From positions 1 through 64,000 of the forward strand of contig JAAYNP010000026.1 in the NCBI GenBank assembly GCA_012520795.1: a DNA stretch of 64,000 nt, read 5' to 3'. Below are positions 8,212 to 16,238 of this stretch, piece after piece. Every line of letters begins with the position of its first letter. Positions within the stretch are counted from its first letter, which is position 1. A model generated the notes under the pieces. That model was not told the DNA's origin and did not search any database. It worked only from the letters and a program-made list of their open reading frames with translations. Position numbers and translations under genes: made by a program. The stretch is from Bacillota bacterium (lineage in GTDB: Bacteria; Bacillota; Limnochordia; Darwinibacteriales; DTU012).

Positions 8212-8296
8212 CCTGGCTTGCACTGGACAGCAGAAAAAGTCGGGCACAGCTCTCCGATGCATTCTAACATGAATCCAGGCCCGGGGAGTGTTTTGT

Positions 8297-8595
8297 ATGA
8301 GTGGGTGGATAGCGGGTATCCAAAACGCAATTGAGTATATTGAGGGTCATCTGACTGAAGAAATAAACATTGAAGATATTGCAGCAGAGGCATTCGTTTC
8401 AGCATTTCATTTCCAGAGGATCTTCACTGCACTATGCATTTTGCAAGCAGCGAGGCTGAAATTGTCAAGGGTATATACGGGATCTGTATCGGCAGTGATG
8501 GCAAGCAATTTGATTACCTCATTGCCGATAACTACTTGCCGTGGAATGAAGTGCCTGATGGCTATGAAACCCGTGTGATCCTCCTCCATGGTTGA
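8297..8595 (+). pseudogene. AraC-family regulator remnant, internally deleted and frameshifted
   Basis: The first frame encodes about 45 residues of an AraC N-terminal HTH (GIQNAIEYIEGHLTEEINIE ... SAFHFQRIFTAL). It then loses the rest of the DNA-binding domain. From 8434 a different frame encodes MHFASSEAEIV, IYGICIGSDGKQFDYLIADN and VPDGYETRVI, which look like the effector-binding (GyrI-like) end of such regulators, stopping at 8595. The normal protein would be about 280-300 residues. The start chosen is the ATG with a GGGGAG site. The remnant runs directly into the GntP fragment, so one or more deletions removed most of two genes. Confidence 0.75.
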
Positions 8596-8959
8596 TTTCA
8601 TCAAGCAAAACGCCCAAACCATCTCGCTGCTAGGGTTGATGTTCCCGTTCTTGTTATCGGCCATTCTCAAGACTGCCCAGGGTTCTTCCACTGTCGCCCT
8701 GATGACTACTGCCGGCACAGTGGCACCGATGCTGTCTACCATCGGGCTGGCGACTCCGGCATTGGCTGCCTTGGCTGTAATTGCCATCGGCGCAGGCGCC
8801 ATGACCGTGTCCCATGCCAACGACAGCTATTTCTGGGTAGTTACCAACTTTGGGGCTATGAATGTTGAGGACGGCTATAAAACTCAACCATTGGGCACAT
8901 TGGTAACAGGAATTGCTGCGCTGATCAACGTATACTTGATTTACTTCTTTATTCGCTAA
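8588..8959 (+). pseudogene. C-terminal fragment of a GntP-family gluconate/glycerate permease
   Basis: An open frame of 123 residues matches only the last third of GntP-type permeases, which are normally about 440 residues. Diagnostic pieces are LLSAILKTAQGSSTVALMTT near residue 22 and AGAMTVSHANDSYFWVVTNF near residue 68. About 300 N-terminal residues are missing and the fragment abuts the AraC remnant. A truncated permease should not transport. Its original partner is probably the glycerate kinase that follows. Confidence 0.82.
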
Positions 8960-8980
8960 CGAGGGGAATCGTTCCAAAAA

Positions 8981-9007
8981 GCGCCAAAGCAGACCGTGCT
9001 TTGGCGC
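8981..9007. terminator. Perfect 11-bp hairpin before the glycerate kinase gene
   Basis: GCGCCAAAGCA (8981-8991) pairs with TGCTTTGGCGC (8997-9007) around a five-base loop. Read on the plus strand there is no T tract; on the minus strand the stem is followed by TTTTTGG. It could be an attenuator or mRNA-stabilising hairpin between the permease remnant and the kinase gene. Confidence 0.5.
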
Positions 9008-9039
9008 TGCCCACAAAAACCAGAAGGGGGCAGTTTCTT

Positions 9040-10272
9040 TTGAGTCTGCGGGCAGATGCACAGAAGATTATAAATGCAGCGATCACTGCCGCTCTTCCTG
9101 ATACAGCTGTCAAAAAGGCAATAATCGGAGAAGAATTTGGCAAAGGAAGATTGGTATTGGTGGCGATTGGCAAAGCCGCCTGGGCCATGTCCAAGGCAGC
9201 CAGTGAGCTTTTGGGTGATAGAATCAGTGATGGAGTGGTGATCACCAAATACGGGCATTCCCTGGGCGAACTACCTAAAATCCGGGTCTTTGAAGCGGGG
9301 CACCCGATGCCTGATGCCAACTCGTTTTTTGCCACCGAAGAGGCAGTCAAGCTCGTGCAGAGCTTGGCAGCTGAAGATACAGTCTTGTTTCTCATATCCG
9401 GCGGTGGTTCGGCTTTGTTTGAAAAGCCGTTGGTTTCGGATGAGGTACTGAAGGCATTAACGGAACAGCTTTTGGTCTGCGGTGCAAGTATTACTGAGAT
9501 AAACACGATCCGCAAACGCCTGTCTGCTGTCAAAGGGGGTAAGTTTGCCAAGCTGTGCGAGCCGGCGCAGGTTTTCTCCGTGGTACTCTCAGATGTAATC
9601 GGAGATCCCCTTGACATGATTGCTTCCGGGCCGGCCTATCCCGATAGTTCCACCAGTGAAGAGGCCTTGGCGATTATCCGGAAATACAGGTTGGCGGTTC
9701 CTAGAGAAGTGGAACAACTGCTTGACACTGATCCACCTGCCGAGCTTGGAAATGTGAAGACGAAAATAACCGGCAGTGTCCGCCAGCTTTGCATTGCGGC
9801 CGAGAAAGCCTGTCAGGAAATGGGTTATAAACCCATGATCCTTACTGCCAGCCTTACTTGTGAGGCTAGGGAAGCCGGTAGATTCTTGGCAGCAGTTGCC
9901 CAATACCACGATCACTCTGATCAATCGTTGGCCTTTATCGCAGGTGGAGAAACCGTAGTTCATGTGAAAGGCAAAGGCAAGGGCGGGCGCAACCAGGAAA
10001 TAGCACTCGCCGCTGCAGAGGGGATATCAGGGCTGAACCAAGCGGCGGTGTTTTCCTTTGGCTCGGATGGGACCGATGGTCCGACCGATGCCGCAGGCGG
10101 CTACGTGGACAACAATACCAAGCAAAAACTGGCCGAAAAAGGGATCAGCATCTTTGAGGCGTTGGAAAACAACGACTCTTACCATGCACTGCAGGCGGTG
10201 GACGGACTGATCATGACCGGGCCCACCGGTACCAATGTCAACGATTTGTCAGTCTTGTTGATCAAGCGATAG
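9040..10272 (+). CDS. Glycerate 2-kinase (DUF4147/MOFRL family)
   Basis: A 410-residue kinase of the GckA/TtuD type, which phosphorylates D-glycerate to 2-phosphoglycerate. The N-terminal DUF4147 domain shows VAIGKAAWAMSKAA, LFLISGGGSALFEKP and VLSDVIGDPLDMIASGPAYP. The C-terminal MOFRL domain shows GGRNQEIALAAAE and FSFGSDGTDGPTDAAGG. The TTG at 9040 was chosen because AGAAGGGGGC lies just upstream; the longer in-frame TTG at 9001 lies inside the hairpin arm. Placement behind a GntP remnant suggests a former glycerate uptake and use operon. The kinase itself looks intact. Confidence 0.9.
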   Translation: MSLRADAQKIINAAITAALPDTAVKKAIIGEEFGKGRLVLVAIGKAAWAMSKAASELLGDRISDGVVITKYGHSLGELPKIRVFEAGHPMPDANSFFATEEAVKLVQSLAAEDTVLFLISGGGSALFEKPLVSDEVLKALTEQLLVCGASITEINTIRKRLSAVKGGKFAKLCEPAQVFSVVLSDVIGDPLDMIASGPAYPDSSTSEEALAIIRKYRLAVPREVEQLLDTDPPAELGNVKTKITGSVRQLCIAAEKACQEMGYKPMILTASLTCEAREAGRFLAAVAQYHDHSDQSLAFIAGGETVVHVKGKGKGGRNQEIALAAAEGISGLNQAAVFSFGSDGTDGPTDAAGGYVDNNTKQKLAEKGISIFEALENNDSYHALQAVDGLIMTGPTGTNVNDLSVLLIKR

Positions 10273-10418
10273 CCTGCGTCCCTCGGGCTCATTCCAGGTT
10301 CAGGCGAGGATTTAGTTGAGTTTGGCAGGAATTGGCCAATGGGATTCCTAACGTTTAATGTAATCTCCGTTATTACCAAGAACAAATGGAAATTCCATTG
10401 GGAAGGAGAATTGCCTTA

Positions 10419-11020
10419 ATGTGGGTGTTGTATGCATTTGGCGCCGCAGTTTTTGCCGGGTTGACAGCTATCCTCTCCAAGATTGGAATCAGGAATACGG
10501 ATTCCAACGTGGCAACAGCCATTAGGACAGTTGTTGTCCTTCTGTTTTCCTGGTTGATGGTGTTCATCGTTGGTTCTCGGCATACACTAGCTGATGTCAG
10601 CGGCAGAACATTATTTTTTTTAATCCTGTCAGGTTTGGCCACGGGCGCTTCCTGGCTTTGTTATTTTAAAGCCCTGCAGATTGGGGACGTGAACAAAGTA
10701 ACCCCCATCGACAAATCGAGTACCGCGTTAACTATGATTTTGGCCTTTGTTTTGCTGCAAAAAAGCACAAGACGATTAAAGACATCGATGGCCGCAGCTG
10801 GGTTTTTCTGGTTCTATCGGGATTTGCCACGGGAGGTTCCTGGTTGTGCTATTACCGGGCTCTTCAATTAGGGGAGGCTAGTGTCGTTGTTCCCATTGAC
10901 AGGCTGAGTATCGTTTTTACAATAGGCTTTTCGTACTTCATCCTCAAAGAAAAACTGACTGCGAAAGCTGTTAGCGGCTTAACCCTGATTGTTGCCGGGA
11001 CACTGTCGCTGCTGTTGTGA
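10419..11020 (+). pseudogene. Chimera of two tandem EamA transporter genes
   Basis: The first frame (10419-10871) encodes the four opening membrane segments of an EamA-family carrier of the short, roughly 140-residue type (TGASWLCYFKALQIGDVNKV, TPIDKSSTALTMILAFVLL). It then enters the wrong frame. From about 10763 another frame encodes a second, related unit from its third segment on (TGGSWLCYYRALQLGEASVV, PIDRLSIVFTI, LKEKLTAKAVSGLTLIVAG), stopping at 11020. The near repetition of the SWLCYxxALQ segment shows two paralogues joined by a deletion. The start is the ATG with a GGAAGGAG site. The product should be non-functional. Confidence 0.8.
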
Positions 11021-11075
11021 TCAAAACATTTAGTGTTGGCCAAGCTGCGAAGATATCTATATGGGAGGAAGGCCA

Positions 11076-11996
11076 ATGAGTGATGTGTTCCAAAAGGCCA
11101 AAGAATTCATCTATAGGAATGCCAGGCCTCTGGATCTTGCCCGGTGGCAGTTCCACTTTGAAGGCGGCGGCAAAGAGGCTGTGATCAATGCATTGGAGTG
11201 TTATCAGAACGATGATGGAGGCTTCGGGCACGGCCTCGAGCCTGATTCATGGAACCCCAATTCCTCACCGATCCAAACCTGGGCTGCTACAGAAGTACTT
11301 AGGGAGATAGACTTTACAGACAGTTCCCACAGGCTGATCAAGGGAATTCTGCATTTTTTGTCCAGCGGACAACACTTTAATGGCAAACACTGGGCTAACA
11401 TTATTGCCAGCAACAACCTCTACCCCCACGCACCGTGGTGGCACGCGGGGAGCACTCAAAAGTGGCATGATGACTACAACCCTGCTGCTTGTTTGGCTGG
11501 TTTCATCATCAAATATGCGGACAGGGACAGTCATGTTTATACGCTGGGCTGCACTGTAGCGCGGGAGGCGGTACATAGATACCGTGAGTACGGGCTTCTT
11601 GAAAACATGGCCGCCGTGTCATGCTATGTCCGCTTGATGCAGTATGTTGACGAAGCCGGGGTCACAGATGTTATCGATCTTCATGCTTTAAAGGCAAGGT
11701 TGATCGAGCAAGTTGCGTACAGCATTACTAAGGATACCAGACTGTGGGCCGACTCGTATGTCTGCAAACCGTCGCAGTTTTTCCATTCTCCCGATAGTAT
11801 CTTCTATGCCAGGAACAAAGAAATTGCCGATTTTGAATGTGATTTCATAGTTGAAACTCAACTTGCCGACGGGTCATGGAACATTCCGTGGCAGTGGGAC
11901 GCTTATCCTGAGCAGTGGGCAGTTGCACAAAATTGGTGGAAATCACATGTGATTATCAGCAATCTGCTTTACCTGAAAGGGTTTAAACGAATTTGA
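11076..11996 (+). CDS. Terpenoid-cyclase-fold (alpha/alpha toroid) protein
   Basis: A 306-residue cytoplasmic protein of the squalene-cyclase/prenyltransferase alpha-alpha-barrel fold. A QW-like repeat QNDDGGFGHGLEPDSW lies near residues 46-61, and a second turn ETQLADGSWNIPWQW lies near residues 260-275. It is half the length of triterpene cyclases, and I see no DxDD catalytic motif, so cyclase activity is doubtful. The ATG at 11076 is preferred to 11061 because GGGAGGAAGG lies between them. It is followed closely by a GH43-like gene, suggesting a shared role in carbohydrate use; that is inference. Confidence 0.7.
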   Translation: MSDVFQKAKEFIYRNARPLDLARWQFHFEGGGKEAVINALECYQNDDGGFGHGLEPDSWNPNSSPIQTWAATEVLREIDFTDSSHRLIKGILHFLSSGQHFNGKHWANIIASNNLYPHAPWWHAGSTQKWHDDYNPAACLAGFIIKYADRDSHVYTLGCTVAREAVHRYREYGLLENMAAVSCYVRLMQYVDEAGVTDVIDLHALKARLIEQVAYSITKDTRLWADSYVCKPSQFFHSPDSIFYARNKEIADFECDFIVETQLADGSWNIPWQWDAYPEQWAVAQNWWKSHVIISNLLYLKGFKRI

Positions 11997-12010
11997 TTGG
12001 AGGAAGTACA

Positions 12011-12910
12011 GTGTTAAAAACCAAAGACATCCATATGCGGGATCCGTTTGTTTTGCCGGTATTTGAGCAAGGCAAGTATTATCTGTACGGTACTACTGAT
12101 GAGAATTGCTGGGTTGGCCCTTTTGTCGGATTTGATGCTTTTGCAAGCGAAGACCTTAAGAACTGGTCCGGGCCTTTTCCTGCTTTTAGGCCTCCCCTTA
12201 GGTTTTGGGCGGACCGGAATTTCTGGGCGCCGGAAGTGTTTGTTTACCAGGGCAAATACTTTATGTTCGCTTCATTTAAGGCCGAAGGAGTTTGCCGGGG
12301 GACCCAGATCCTGGCTGCCGATGATCCTATAGGGCCATTTGTACCTCACAGCGACGGGCCAGTGACACCACGAAATTGGGAGTGTTTGGATGGCACTTTC
12401 TATGTAGATGAGCATCAGCGGCCGTGGATGATCTTCTGCCACGAATGGGTACAGGCGGTCGACGGGGAGATTCATGCAGTGAGATTGTCCGATGATTTGA
12501 AAACGGCGGTTGGAGATCCGGTGCTGCTGTTCAAGGCATCAGAAGCGCCGTGGGTGCGGCCGAGAAGGCGCGTGTTTGACGGTATTGAAAAAGACGCCTA
12601 CGTGACAGACGGGCCTTTCATGTATAAGGCCTCCAACGGCAGTCTGCTGATGCTCTGGTCAAGTATAGGGGCAAACGGCTACACCATGGGTGTGGCCAAA
12701 TCCACAACCGGCAGTATCCTTGGCCCATGGGTTCAGATAGCCCAGCCCATCTTTGAACAAGACGGAGGCCACGGCATGATCTTCAAAACCTTCAGCAGCA
12801 GGCTGATGATCACGGTCCACACCCCTAATAAAACCCCGCTTGAACGTCCCGTATTTGTCGAAGTACGGGAAACAGACGGTTTGTTGGAGGTTGTTCAAGT
12901 CCAGGGTTGA
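12011..12910 (+). CDS. GH43-like glycoside hydrolase
   Basis: A 299-residue five-blade propeller enzyme resembling GH43. The first blade carries the expected Asp (HMRDPFVLP, near residue 11) and the pKa-modulator region is ECLDGTFYVDE near residue 125. At the place of the usual acid (EGP) the sequence reads VTDGPFMYK, with Asp in place of Glu, followed by LLMLWSSIGA. Some GH43 subfamilies may carry this; otherwise activity would be altered. There is no signal peptide. The GTG start follows a TTGGAGGAAG site. It lies 14 bases after the cyclase-fold gene, so the two are probably co-transcribed. Confidence 0.8.
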   Translation: MLKTKDIHMRDPFVLPVFEQGKYYLYGTTDENCWVGPFVGFDAFASEDLKNWSGPFPAFRPPLRFWADRNFWAPEVFVYQGKYFMFASFKAEGVCRGTQILAADDPIGPFVPHSDGPVTPRNWECLDGTFYVDEHQRPWMIFCHEWVQAVDGEIHAVRLSDDLKTAVGDPVLLFKASEAPWVRPRRRVFDGIEKDAYVTDGPFMYKASNGSLLMLWSSIGANGYTMGVAKSTTGSILGPWVQIAQPIFEQDGGHGMIFKTFSSRLMITVHTPNKTPLERPVFVEVRETDGLLEVVQVQG

Positions 12911-12914
12911 AAAA

Positions 12915-13342
12915 ATGCAAGGTGTGGGTTTGAAATTTCTTGACAGCTTGCCCATCTGGCTGAGGATTATCATGATGGCGACCTTGTGGAAGTGGTGATC
13001 GGGATGGCAAATGCCCTGGAAGGATCCTTGAAACTGAAGGAAATCTCATATATGCAACTGTGCGGGCCTTTTCGTGACAGAATGCTTTCCAGCTGATAGA
13101 GACCATCGAGGCGATGCATTTTGCAGCGCTTAAATCCAAGTACCCTGTTGAGTACGAGTGCATCAAAAATGAACTGACCGGCCGGCAAGCTCACGTCGAC
13201 GGCGGAGTTTGCCCAACTGCAACAGCGGCATGAAGACCGGCAGCTGGTGGAAGAGCTGCTGGCCCAATTTCAGCAAGAACCACCTGATGACGACGATCAA
13301 TTAGATCGGTGGCGCCAGGCCGGCGGAAATAGATCGCTCTAG
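12915..13342 (+). pseudogene. Decayed gene, several frameshifts, unknown family
   Basis: This 430-base stretch between the GH43-like gene and feoB has no intact frame but shows protein-like text that continues from frame to frame. It reads MQGVGLKFLDSL, then HLAEDYHDGDLVEVVIGMAN and SLKLKEISYMQLCGPFRDRM, then ETIEAMHFAALKSKYPVEYE and KNELTGRQAH, and finally STAEFAQLQQRHEDRQLVEE up to a stop at 13342. Joined, this gives a protein of about 140 residues. About three single-base shifts would restore it. The family is not recognised. The end overlaps the feoB stop region on the other strand by four bases. Confidence 0.55.
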
Positions 13343-15219
13343 GCCAAACCAAGCAATATGAAGCATTGTGCGGTAATATAACAGAGGGCAAATCCCGTTA
13401 TAGTCGGCACCGCAAAAGAGACCCAAGTCCATTTCCAGCTTCGGGTCTCTTTATATATTGTCCACAGTGTTGTGCCGCAGGGCCAGTGGTTAAGGGAGAA
13501 CAGTATTGTGCAAACAGCAGTAAGCCAAGTCCAACCGTTGTCAACCAGCAGTATGTGCAGTTCAGTAAGGCTTTCCAACTCCAGCATTGTTCCGGCTGCC
13601 GTATAACTCATGATTAGAATCGGGATTACAGTTTCGTTTGCCGGCAGCCCCAAAATGAAAGCCATGAGAATATACCCGTCAAGGCCGATTAAGCGAGCGA
13701 AGGGGTCGAGAAACTCTGCTCCGTGGGCCAATAAACTCTGGCCGCCGACGGAAATATTGGCCATGACCCAGATTACCAAACCGGCTGGAGCAGCAATGGC
13801 CGCAGCCCGCCCCAGCACATACAGAGTACGGTCAAGGAGCGACCGGACGATTACTTTAGCGATTTGCGGTTTGCGGTACGGCGGCAGTTCCAGAGTGAAA
13901 GACGAAGGGATTCCCTTGAGAATCGTCAGGGACAGCAGTTTGGAGATCAGCAAGGTAGTTGCCACACCCAGGACTATGGCACCCAGGACAAACAGGGCTG
14001 CTGTTGCAGAACCAACCAGTCCTGCCGATGCGGCCGTAAAAATGGACGCCAGGGCGATGATTGTTGGGAAGCGGCCGTTACACGGTACGAAGTTGTTGGT
14101 GATGATGGCAATCAGGCGCTCCCTGGGGGAATCAATAATCCTGCAGGCGGTTACTCCGGCGGCATTGCAGCCAAACCCCATACACATTGTAAGGGCCTGT
14201 TTGCCGTGGGCACAGGCTTTCCTGAAATAATAGTCCAGGTTAAAGGCAATTCGAGGCAGGTAGCCGAGGTCTTCCAGAAGGGTGAAGATTGGGAAGAATA
14301 TCGCCATTGGCGGCAGCATTACCGAAACGACCCAGGCCAATGTCCGGTACATGCCGAGGACAAGCATACCGTGCAGCCAGGGCGGTGCCTGTATTTGCAG
14401 CAGTAAACCGGACAACTGTTCTTCCAACCAGAACAGGGCATCGGCCAGCAGCTCCGATGGGTAGTTCGCTCCGGCAATGGTGATCCAAAAGACTAAGCCG
14501 AGCAGCGCCAGCATGACCGGGATGCCAAAACGGCGCGAGGTTAGGATATTGTCCAGTTTGCGATCGATTTGATGTGGGTCCGCCTTTTTAATGCTCACGA
14601 CTTTGCGGGCAATGCTTTCAGCGGTTTGCACAACGGCGGTGACCAGCCTATCGTGTTCAACCTCCGAATCAGCAATAGTTTCCAGTGCAGGTGCGGCAGT
14701 TATTTGAATCGGCTTGGGTATGATTTTGCCGCTGACCATCTGTTCGATAGTGCATTTAAGCTGCTCTAATCCTATTCTGCTTCTGGCGACCGTACCGACT
14801 ACCGGCACTCCCAGCAAGTCCGCCAGTTTCCCAAGATTCACGTCTATACCTTTTCTCCTTGCTTCATCGATCAAGTTCACGCAGACGATTACTCTTGGTG
14901 TGATAGCCATGATCTGGAGTACCAGGTTGAGATTCCGTTCCAGGCAGGTTGCATCGGTGACAACGACAGTGGCATCAGGCTTGTTGTGATAGATGAAATC
15001 TCTCGCAATCTGTTCTTCCTGGGAACTTGCAAAAAGGGAGTAAGTGCCGGGAAGATCCACCAGTACAAAACTTGTTCCGTTGTGTGTGAATTGGCCAAGG
15101 GCATTGGCCACTGTCTTGCCGGGCCAATTGCCGGTATGCTGGTTTAAGCCGGTCAGGTTATTGAAAATAGTGCTTTTACCTGTATTGGGGTTGCCTGCCA
15201 ATGCTATGGTCGCTGCCAT
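13339..15219 (-). CDS. feoB: Ferrous iron transporter FeoB
   Basis: A 626-residue ferrous iron permease. The N-terminal G domain has GNPNTGKST (G1, near residue 8), DLPGTYSL (G3, near residue 54) and VNLIDEA (G4 region, near residue 114). The membrane part has two Gate regions with MGFGCNAAGVTACRIIDSPR and NNFVPCNGRFPT, the latter carrying the conserved Cys. The start chosen is the ATG at 15219, giving the usual MAATIALAGN opening behind AGGTGG; the longer frame has no support. It overlaps the end of feoA by 44 bases, implying coupled translation. The protein lies on the short side of the family. Confidence 0.95.
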   Translation of the reverse strand: MAATIALAGNPNTGKSTIFNNLTGLNQHTGNWPGKTVANALGQFTHNGTSFVLVDLPGTYSLFASSQEEQIARDFIYHNKPDATVVVTDATCLERNLNLVLQIMAITPRVIVCVNLIDEARRKGIDVNLGKLADLLGVPVVGTVARSRIGLEQLKCTIEQMVSGKIIPKPIQITAAPALETIADSEVEHDRLVTAVVQTAESIARKVVSIKKADPHQIDRKLDNILTSRRFGIPVMLALLGLVFWITIAGANYPSELLADALFWLEEQLSGLLLQIQAPPWLHGMLVLGMYRTLAWVVSVMLPPMAIFFPIFTLLEDLGYLPRIAFNLDYYFRKACAHGKQALTMCMGFGCNAAGVTACRIIDSPRERLIAIITNNFVPCNGRFPTIIALASIFTAASAGLVGSATAALFVLGAIVLGVATTLLISKLLSLTILKGIPSSFTLELPPYRKPQIAKVIVRSLLDRTLYVLGRAAAIAAPAGLVIWVMANISVGGQSLLAHGAEFLDPFARLIGLDGYILMAFILGLPANETVIPILIMSYTAAGTMLELESLTELHILLVDNGWTWLTAVCTILFSLNHWPCGTTLWTIYKETRSWKWTWVSFAVPTITGFALCYITAQCFILLGLA

Positions 15220-15475
15220 CGTTCCACCTGCTTTCATCAAAAAGTTCAACGACAATCTTGCTGGCATCATCCGCCCGCAAGGCGATTACCGCACCCCGGA
15301 TCTGATAAGCGGTGGGATCTCCGGCAGGGCTCTTTTGGAGTGCTTTGACCACTGTTTCATTGATCAATCCCAAATCCAGAAGTCTGCGGCGGATAATTCC
15401 AGTGGATTTGATCTGTCTAACTTGGGCCGGTTGATCGATGGGAAGATGATCCATGGTTATCAAGTTTGCATTCAT
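15176..15475 (-). CDS. feoA: FeoA-family protein
   Basis: A 99-residue cytoplasmic partner of FeoB with an SH3-like FeoA fold. The segment IIRRRLLDLGLINETVVKAL near residues 27-46 and the closing IRGAVIALRADDASKIVV near residues 59-76 are characteristic. FeoA proteins modulate FeoB assembly or activity. It is the first gene of the leftward feoAB operon, transcribed divergently from the DtxR/MntR-type regulator at 15584. Confidence 0.9.
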   Translation of the reverse strand: MNANLITMDHLPIDQPAQVRQIKSTGIIRRRLLDLGLINETVVKALQKSPAGDPTAYQIRGAVIALRADDASKIVVELFDESRWNDGSDHSIGRQPQYR

Positions 15476-15583
15476 GGATTGGCGCTCCTTACCATAAGTT
15501 AGTGGTGGGAAACATTTGGCTAATCTAGCTTATGAACATGGGATGATTCTGGTTACTAAAAGCATAAAAAGGGGTAGAGAAGC
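15476..15583. promoter_or_regulatory. Divergent feoA/DtxR control region
   Basis: This 108-base gap must carry both promoters. It contains a partial inverted repeat, AAGTTAG ... CTAATCTAGCTT (about 15496-15532), which could bind the adjacent DtxR-type regulator. The match to known DtxR or MntR boxes is poor, and no strong -35/-10 pair was found. Confidence 0.35.
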
Positions 15584-16072
15584 ATGAGCACTGATCAGCA
15601 GTTTCATACAGTCCGGGGGTATCAGCTGTTGAATGCCGAGGGAAGAGTCTTGACATCTGGTATGGAGGACTACTTGGAAATGATTTACCGCATCTGCCTG
15701 GAAGCAGGGTTTGTGCGCATCAGCCAACTGGCAGAACGCCTTAGTGTCCGCCCCTCGTCTGCAACAAAGGTAGTGCAAAAGCTGAGCGATTTGGGTTTGG
15801 TTGACTATGAAAAATACGGTAGAATCACTCTGACAGAACACGGGGGGCACCTGGGGGAGTTTCTGTATGCAAGGCACAAAACGATCCAAGAGTTTCTCGG
15901 TAATCTGGGCATTACAGAAAGACTGCTTCAGGATACAGAATTGATTGAGCATGATGTCAGCTATTCGACGCTGGAGTATATTCAAGTGTTCAATCAGTTT
16001 TTTGCGGATTATCCCGAAATCAAAGAACACTATTTCGATTATTTGCGGCATAAACTGAAGCGGAACAAGTAA
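15584..16072 (+). CDS. DtxR/MntR-family metal-dependent regulator
   Basis: A 162-residue regulator. A winged HTH spans about residues 25-85 (TSGMEDYLEMIYRICLEAG; RISQLAERLSVRPSSATKVV; GLVDYEKYGRITLTEHG), followed by the metal-binding dimerisation domain with RHKTIQEFLGNLGI and the LIEHDVSYSTLEYI stretch, where Glu, His and Asp residues resemble metal ligands. There is no C-terminal SH3-like domain. Its position head to head with feoAB suggests it represses iron uptake when Fe2+ or Mn2+ is plentiful. The start has AAAGGGGTAGAG upstream. It is a single gene; AAAGGA/TCCTTT (16074-16090) follows the stop. Confidence 0.88.
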   Translation: MSTDQQFHTVRGYQLLNAEGRVLTSGMEDYLEMIYRICLEAGFVRISQLAERLSVRPSSATKVVQKLSDLGLVDYEKYGRITLTEHGGHLGEFLYARHKTIQEFLGNLGITERLLQDTELIEHDVSYSTLEYIQVFNQFFADYPEIKEHYFDYLRHKLKRNK

Positions 16073-16107
16073 AAGGAAAATTTCCTTTTTGGCAGGATAA
16101 TTCAGGC

Positions 16108-16147
16108 TGACTCCATAACAATATTGTAGAGTCAAATTGTAGAGTCA
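16108..16147. repeat. Tandem direct repeat with embedded inverted repeat
   Basis: ATTGTAGAGTCA occurs twice with a one-base gap (16123-16134, 16136-16147). TGACTC at 16108-16113 pairs with either GAGTCA, and ACAATATTGT (16118-16127) is itself palindromic. It lies about 90 bases upstream of the coiled-coil gene and could be an operator or the site of a small duplication. Confidence 0.5.
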
Positions 16148-16238
16148 CCATAATGTAAGGATAAGCAAGCAGTGGGCGGGCGCATCAATGGGAAGCCGCC
16201 AGAGTTGTGAGGTGAGTTGGCAGAAGGAGAGGTTTTGC

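Noticed and set aside
8654-9061. 135-codon minus-strand frame across the permease fragment
   Set aside because: It is a shadow of the GntP fragment and of the start of the glycerate kinase gene.
12961-13060. ALEGSLKLKEISY text resembling the sugar isomerase domain of GlmS
   Set aside because: The match stops after about 13 residues and flanking text does not fit GlmS; it was treated as part of an unknown decayed gene.
13412-13450. AGAGACCC ... GGGTCTCT hairpin inside the end of feoB
   Set aside because: It is inside coding sequence of a conserved gene and has an 18-base loop; no evidence it acts as a terminator.
13610-14230. Long open frame (206 codons) on the plus strand opposite feoB
   Set aside because: It is an antisense shadow of a well-conserved gene, has no ribosome site and resembles no protein.
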